Shown here: piece by piece, positions 58,477 through 64,000 of the stretch
Numbering within the stretch: the first letter of the stretch is position 1
Layout: each line of letters starts with the position of its first letter
DNA from: Massariosphaeria phaeospora
Lineage: Eukaryota; Ascomycota; Dothideomycetes; Pleosporales
Direction: 5' to 3'
DNA: 64,000 nucleotides
NCBI GenBank assembly: GCA_011032825.1
Contig: JAADJZ010000003.1
Location: forward strand, 1,798,001 to 1,862,000
Made by a program: the position numbers and the translations under genes
The notes under the pieces: generated by a model
What the model was told of the DNA's origin: nothing
Seen by the model: the letters and a program-made list of their open reading frames with translations, nothing else
Database searches by the model: none

Positions 58477-59891
58477 TGTCTAGGCAAAGGGTGGCCAAAA
58501 AGTTCAGGCGGCTTTGATCCTACAGCGTACTGCATAACTACACTATTTAGCAACTCCTAATTTATCTAATATATGCCCCATGTCCAAGAAAAGAAGCATG
58601 TTTCTACGTTCTCGCACACACACTAAACGACCCAGATTCCTCCTCACTGCCCACCATAGTAGGTCGTGGCCTATGAGTAGTAGAGATACACGCACACGAC
58701 GAGACAAAACCCCAATAACAACAGCGAGCCTCGTAGCTCGCTCACGCCACGCTCTCTTAATGCTAGTCGATACTAAAAACAGTTCCCGACACTGATACCA
58801 GTACAGCTGAACAGGGAATTACCACCGTGCGGCAAAGTCCATCATCTGCTTGCCAAAGTAAGACTATTCCAAAATAATTTGCTTACTTCACATGATTGAT
58901 TTACACTGCTTGCGAATGACCTTTGATGATGATATCACTGATTTCCCCCCCTACGCATATGGCAGCCTGGCAGTGGCAAAGGCCAGGCAGCCCACGTTGC
59001 CTGGCCTCGAGAACCACACTATCTACAGTCGCCCCACTAGCCTATCAACCACCCACCGCCTTTCCATATTCCTGCTCCTTCTCATCCTGCAGTCGCTGCC
59101 GTCGCAGAGTCATCGACTCACCTCCGTGCAATGCCCAGGTCAGCCGACACGATAGACACGTGCTCAGACCATTTTCATCTCCGCGCCTCAATCCGCCTCA
59201 CTCACGCCAATAGATTGCGCCACCACAGCACCACTCCTCTCCGCTCCATCCCACTCATCGTACCAATACAATCTGATGCCGAAGTAACGTGTAAAGTGAA
59301 AACGCCGAATGCATGTGCGCTACGAGCAGCCTGTCGCTGGATGCTTTTCGCCTATGCCCCGCCCCATTCCCTAGTAGCCGGCCAAATCTTGAGAGATTGA
59401 AGGAATCCCACTCCGATCCGAGCATGCATGTATTATTTTTTCGACTTGCGCTGGGTGGACAGTATCTTCAGCCAGTTGATGGAACGTATAACATGTGTGA
59501 ACAAAGAGGAGGGATCAAAAAGAGTGTAATGGAACACAAGTTCCTCCTAAGAAGCGCGAAAACGGGCAAGGAAATCTGCGCGGATAGAAGAATCCTTAAT
59601 AGTAACACAACATCATAAATAACACCACACTCAACCACTCGGAAACCACAAACATAAGCCGCCGGTACTCTCTTCGTAAACGTGGGAAATGCCACAGTTA
59701 GCCAATAACGCGGCTAGAAAGGTAAAGAAACTCGTAAAGGCTGTCCAGCCAGTGCGGTCGGTTTGATGTGGGCACCGATGCCGCCAAATCTATAGGTCGT
59801 AAATCCGTGGGTGAGGGTATCTGATTTTCTGTTCCGAGCCGGCTTTTCGTTCATTCTCATGCCAAATGTAATACACAAGGATATATATGGC
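58477..59891. other. Convergent intergenic region, no gene seen
   Basis: 1.4 kb between the AAA gene and VAC7. Several frames of 60-100 codons but none with motifs or splice support. The first ~85 bp may be the alternative last exon of the AAA gene. Confidence 0.45.
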
Positions 59892-62800
59892 CTAGTGGAG
59901 CTTCGACAGCGGCAATGGTCGCCCGCGGATGTCAAATCGACCAACTGGCTTTGATGTTACAGGTTTTGGTGTTGGTTCTATCCTCCTCTTTCTTTCTGAG
60001 GGCCCGATGGCCTTGAACTTCTTCTTCTCCATATCCGGGTCGTAGAAATAGGACGCAGTGATTGGTACCTTGTGTGCTTGGGTACTGAGTGGGATCTGGT
60101 ATTGGAAAACGCCTCTCACAATTAGCTCAAATGGGTATTGGAGTACTTCCTCCCAGCGTTCTGTTCCCCCAGCCTCAGTCTTGTTGCCAGGCTTCGATAG
60201 GCGCATCTCCCCGAGTGACTCAACACGGTGCCGATTGAAGAATGTACCATCAAAATTGAGAGGAGAGTCAAAGTGGAAAATGCGACCAAGAAGCATGGTG
60301 CGCGGTTCGCCCGCTTCAGGATCGTCGATGGGGTCTGTTCCTTCATCGATGCCACCAGGGACGATAGGAATAACAGCTTCGATATCGGAATTCGCAGCCT
60401 TGATGGGGTTCCAATCTTCCTCATTGTGGTGGTCTCCATTGCCGTGCTCTCGCCACCATCTATCAGAACCAACATGCTTGCTCTTAGCGAAAATATTGAC
60501 GTCCATGTCCGCCACCGTGATACCAACGATATTTGGGTTCTCGGCATCAACGACAAGATCTAGCATAAGCTCTTCTTGACTCGCAATAACATTCCGTATC
60601 GCGCATACCTCCACGTTCGTGAGAGGCTTCGTAGTTGCATAGAGGAGTCCCAAGAACATGAACACTATTAAGAGTACAAGAACAAAAAGTGCTAAAGCTC
60701 CTGAGCACTGTCGACACCGACCGTCGCTACGACGATGCCGACGTTCCAGATGGCGTAATGTTATGCTATCGCGTCTCCGAGGGGTCCGAACTCGAGGACT
60801 TCGTAGTGTTGTGATCAGAGGGGTCCGCTCATCGTCGGCTGTATGCTCTGTGTCGATATCATATACTGAAAACTCCCCCTGTTTCCGATTACCATGGCCG
60901 TTAACGGTCCCATTTCCGTTTCCATTCCCCATATTGAAAGTGTGGAAGCGAGGGCTGCTAGGCTGCGACGGATGGCGAGAAGATGCTCCCCTTATCCGCG
61001 ACGGCTGGGCAATCGACGAGTCACTGTCGGCAACGACGTGGTTAAGAGCTCCGCGACCTTGACCGTGGCGGCTTATATGATGATGATGACTGCCTCCGCT
61101 TACTCTTCCTGATCCGATTCGAATTGTTCCCTCGCCGCGCTCGGTGGCATCGGAATCAACATTAGGATTGTTGTATGGGTTCGCAAATTTCATGCTCGCC
61201 TTCTTTCCCGGGTTCTTGTGCGTATCTCGAATTGCCGTCCTTGGGTCAATGAGACTTACGATCGAGGTCATGCTGGGAGTCCGAGAGTGATGGTGTCGGC
61301 TGCGGTGCGGCTGTTGCTCGGGTGGATTTGATTCGTATATGAAGGTGGCGTCTGAGTCTGACGAGTTCTCATCGACTGCACTGGCTACCTTCTGCTCGAA
61401 TACATCTGCCTTGGAAGAAGCTTTTTGATGGCTTACGTTAGTCGCTGAATAAAAATACAAAGAAGAGGGAGAGCGAGTCGGTTGTTTTGGTGTTGCAATG
61501 TCCGGGGTTGGCGGGGACAATGTTGAAATTGAGCGGCGGTCATCATATGAGTGGTGTGATAGCGGACTCCCAAGTGAAGTGGTCGTAGTCGAGCGGGGGC
61601 CGACGTCTGGCCTGCTCGGGTGGTAATGGTTGAATGAAATGCGCGAAGACCTACCAGTGCCAGCGTTGATCGACTGTGCTTTCCGTTTGGGCAGCTTATT
61701 TACTTTCTTCGGCCTGATTGTTTCGTTGCTCGGCTTCAACCGCAGGCTGCCATCCCCGCGTCCCGAAGCTGAACGCTCCTGGTTCCCAAGAGTTGCCTGT
61801 GCGACAGAGGGCACCGTCTCCGTCTCGACTGTCATGTTGCGCGATTCGCTGCGAGATTTGATCGTAGAGAGTGACGAGATTGAAGGCTTCGAATGGAGGG
61901 TGTTTGTTCGTTGCGAGGACGCGGATCGCGGCTCCTGCATCCTGTTTCTGTCGTTTTGGAGTCCGCCGTCACTGCCGCTCTCGGCGTGTTTTGTGGAGCT
62001 TGCGCTGAGGTCTTCTGTGACTTTCGACGATGTGACGTCATTCCGTTCTTCATCATGTTTCGGGTCTTCTGCGGCAGAAGGTGGACTGCAACATAATTAG
62101 CATCATACGGTGTTGGTTTCACTCGGCAACATCCGTGGTCATTCACTATGACATGTCACCCGACGGGGTCTTACATTTGCACATCAAGCTCATCAAAACC
62201 GGGCGTTGTGGGTAGACTGGATTCCTGAACAGTTTCGAGCTTTGGAGCGGCACCACTAGCCCCCCTGGTCGACGGTTTCATGCTCAGTGTGGGTTCATCC
62301 GGATCACTGTTTACCATCTCATCCCTCACTGGAATGCGCGAGGCGGGAGCTGGTGAGGAGCTCTGGACGATGATTGATGGTGTCGAAGGAGATTCCACCT
62401 TCTTTGGTTGGGTACGCAACGAGTTCTTCCGTGAGCGCGAACGGGAGTCGGTTGTGGGGGGCGGGGACTTTAATCGCGGTGAGATGGGCCAATGGGGCGT
62501 CGTATCCCCAGAGTTTGTACCTGAAGCCGGCTTCAAGGGCCTGGGAGCTCTCGGGGGGTCCTGAGAGGATGCAGGCGGTAGCTGGGGTATGTTTGCTGCC
62601 GACAGGGCCCGCTGGATGGCGGCCGCAGAGGGGACGGTGTTGCTTGGACCGGCAAGACTGGGGCCTCGGCTGGGACTGGCATCCGCACTGCTCTTGCGGG
62701 AGCGCAGGCCTGGCTTGGGGAGGGGACCAGCCGATGCTGGGCCACGTTGCGAGGGGCGGGTAGGCGAGGTGCCTCGTGAGGAGCGTGGTGAGGTGGTCGT

Positions 62801-63037
62801 CGACGGCGAGGCAGACGCGTTTAGCGACCGTACGCCATTGTCCGTTTGATGTCGTGTGGGGACAGCAGGCCCGCCCTCGGAGGCAGGGCCAGGCGGAGGA
62901 GCTCTATTCGCCGAGGATGCGCGCGTGGAGGCCATGGTCGGCGGCGTGGTGGTGGATGCAGCCAGGGCGGGCGACGGCTCTGCAGACTGCAGCGCGCCCG
63001 TGATGGAGCGGAAGGCGTCGTCGTTGTCGTCGTTCAT
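59892..63037 (-). CDS. VAC7: Vacuolar segregation protein 7 (Fab1 regulator)
   Basis: Minus-strand exons 62175-63037 and 59892-62085 (89-bp intron) give 1018 aa. The first ~750 residues are low-complexity and Ser/Pro/Arg-rich, with a His run (SHHHHIS) and a Gly/Asn run, and are presumably cytosolic and disordered. One strong membrane helix lies at about 750-775 ('ALALFVLVLLIVFMFLGLLY'). The ~240-residue C-terminal domain ('TTKPLTNVEVCAIRNVIAS', 'LDLVVDAENPNIVGITVADM') is the conserved Vac7 lumenal part. Vac7 sits in the vacuole membrane and activates Fab1 with Vac14, raising PI(3,5)P2 and controlling vacuole size. The start is the ATG 14 bp from a G-rich repeat. Confidence 0.9.
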
Positions 63038-63051
63038 TGTGCGAGTTCAGT

Positions 63052-63086
63052 GGGCGTGGGCGTGGGCGTGGGCGTGGGCGTGGGGG
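63052..63086 (+). repeat. (GGGCGT)n hexanucleotide repeat, G-quadruplex motif
   Basis: Six G-tracts of three or more (63052, 63058, 63064, 63070, 63076, 63082) are separated by CGT loops of exactly three bases. This is a textbook quadruplex sequence on the plus strand, the template strand for VAC7, 15-49 bp upstream of its ATG and so in its leader or core promoter. Confidence 0.8.
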
Positions 63087-64000
63087 CCGGCAGGCGTGCT
63101 GGCATGCTGCAGCGTACAGCGGCGTCGTCGGGGGAGGTGGGCGGCGGCGTGGGCAGCAGCGAGGCGCGAGAGACGTCGCAGCAGCCAGGCGAGCAATGGC
63201 GGTCAAAGCAGAGGATGAAGCCGCGCCGGCCAGCACGCGGCATGCGGTCGTTGGCCGGCTGTGCTGCACGGACGACTGACAACGAGCGTCGCAAGGAACA
63301 GGCTGGGGCGCGCGGCGGATGGGGGCATTTGGGGGGCGCCGGGCTGCGCGGGCGTGGCTGCGCGAGCGAGGTGTGCGGTGCGCGGTGCGCGGGGGGAGGA
63401 GTGGGTCGGGAGTGCGGAGTGCAGAGTCAGAGTGCGGTGGGCGAGAGGTGTCGTGATTGCTGGTGACCCGCGGGCGATGATGATGTGGCCGACGCTGACG
63501 GGCGACGGTACGGCCGACGGCCGACGTGACGGCCGACCTGGGCGACGGAAGGCGCAACCTTGGAGGCGCAAGGCCCGCGGCTGCTGACCGCGCCAGGAAC
63601 AGAACGCTTCCGTCCGTCCATGGTCCAGCGGCCCTCCATCCTGCATCAGCAACAACACCATCCGTCTGCCTAGATTCACCACTGCCACCGCACAGTGCAG
63701 CACAGAACACACGACCCAGCCGAGTGGCCGCCGATGGCCATGTGCGCTGGCATAGATGCGCCGCCGTCAATCGCTGCGGGAGCCCGAAGCAGCGGTGCGA
63801 CGGCGCTGTTCGTTCCCTCTTTTGGCCACGGCACCCACCACCCCCTCGTCCGAGTGCTGGACCCATGGCCGCTTTCGATAGGGCTGCCTGCACACACGAT
63901 CCCCTCTGGCGTCTGTAGCGTCTGCACTCTGCACCGAGAGCGTGCCACGCATGTCTGGCTGTTCTCTCCTCGACGCCGGCTGCAAGAGCAAGCTGACGAC
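63087..64000. other. GC-rich region upstream of VAC7, no gene supported
   Basis: Very GC-rich sequence with long but mutually overlapping frames in all directions, none with motifs or introns. It should hold the VAC7 promoter. Any further gene would need data beyond the window edge. Confidence 0.4.

Noticed and set aside
62904..63893. 329-codon minus-strand frame over the VAC7 start and upstream region
   Set aside because: Overlaps the VAC7 first exon in another frame in very GC-rich sequence; low-complexity Arg/Pro/Ala/Ser composition typical of a chance frame.

Overview
This is a gene-dense stretch of a filamentous ascomycete (Pezizomycotina) genome. Most genes have short introns, about 45-125 bp, with GT..AG ends and often a CTAAC/CTGAC branch site. 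Proteins typical of the group are present: a Zn2Cys6 regulator, a BYS1-type secreted protein, a Gal80-like oxidoreductase and an expanded BCS1-like AAA protein. The gene set and intron style suggest a dothideomycete, but that is an inference. I rebuilt 22 protein genes by joining exons so that phase and family motifs are kept, and found one intron-containing tRNA-Lys. There is no CRISPR array and no intact transposon.

Layout. 0-6.8 kb: 3' part of a patatin-like lipase, the vacuolar polyphosphate polymerase VTC4, and a Gal80-like Gfo/Idh protein. 6.8-9 kb: tRNA-Lys(CUU), then a gene-poor TA-rich tract. 9-20.4 kb: ER folding sensor UGGT, cytosolic tyrosyl-tRNA synthetase, and alpha-COP with nine exons. 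21.6-30.7 kb: an acidic nuclear-type protein of unknown function, then a run of secreted or membrane proteins (cupin, MFS transporter, small secreted protein, BYS1-like protein). 31.5-40.1 kb: housekeeping genes (SCJ1-type ER J-protein, mitochondrial uS17, CDC7 kinase head-to-head with condensin subunit 1). 40.8-47.6 kb: a P450, NatC catalytic subunit NAA30 head-to-head with the acyltransferase LRO1/PDAT, and an unrecognised gene. 47.8-53.6 kb: a Zn2Cys6 regulator, a D-galactonate-dehydratase-type enolase-superfamily enzyme and a divergently transcribed DapA-family aldolase. 54.4-64 kb: a GPI-type cell-surface protein, a BCS1-like AAA ATPase and VAC7.

Most interesting part. The 47.8-53.6 kb block reads as a compact sugar-acid catabolic module. 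The dehydratase and aldolase keep their catalytic residues and share a 489-bp divergent promoter. That promoter contains two CGG..CCG inverted repeats, the kind of site a Zn2Cys6 protein binds, and the adjacent regulator has its own cluster of CCG/CGG palindromes upstream. Together they suggest a locally regulated, non-phosphorylative (De Ley-Doudoroff-like) aldonate pathway.

Other points. Alpha-COP has a 9-nt in-frame microexon and a GC-AG first intron. Two Gcn4/CpcA-type sites lie upstream of the tyrosyl-tRNA synthetase, and a Pho4-type E-box lies upstream of VTC4. A six-tract G-quadruplex motif sits just upstream of the VAC7 start codon. The Gal80-like protein has EWP where the family has its catalytic EKP.
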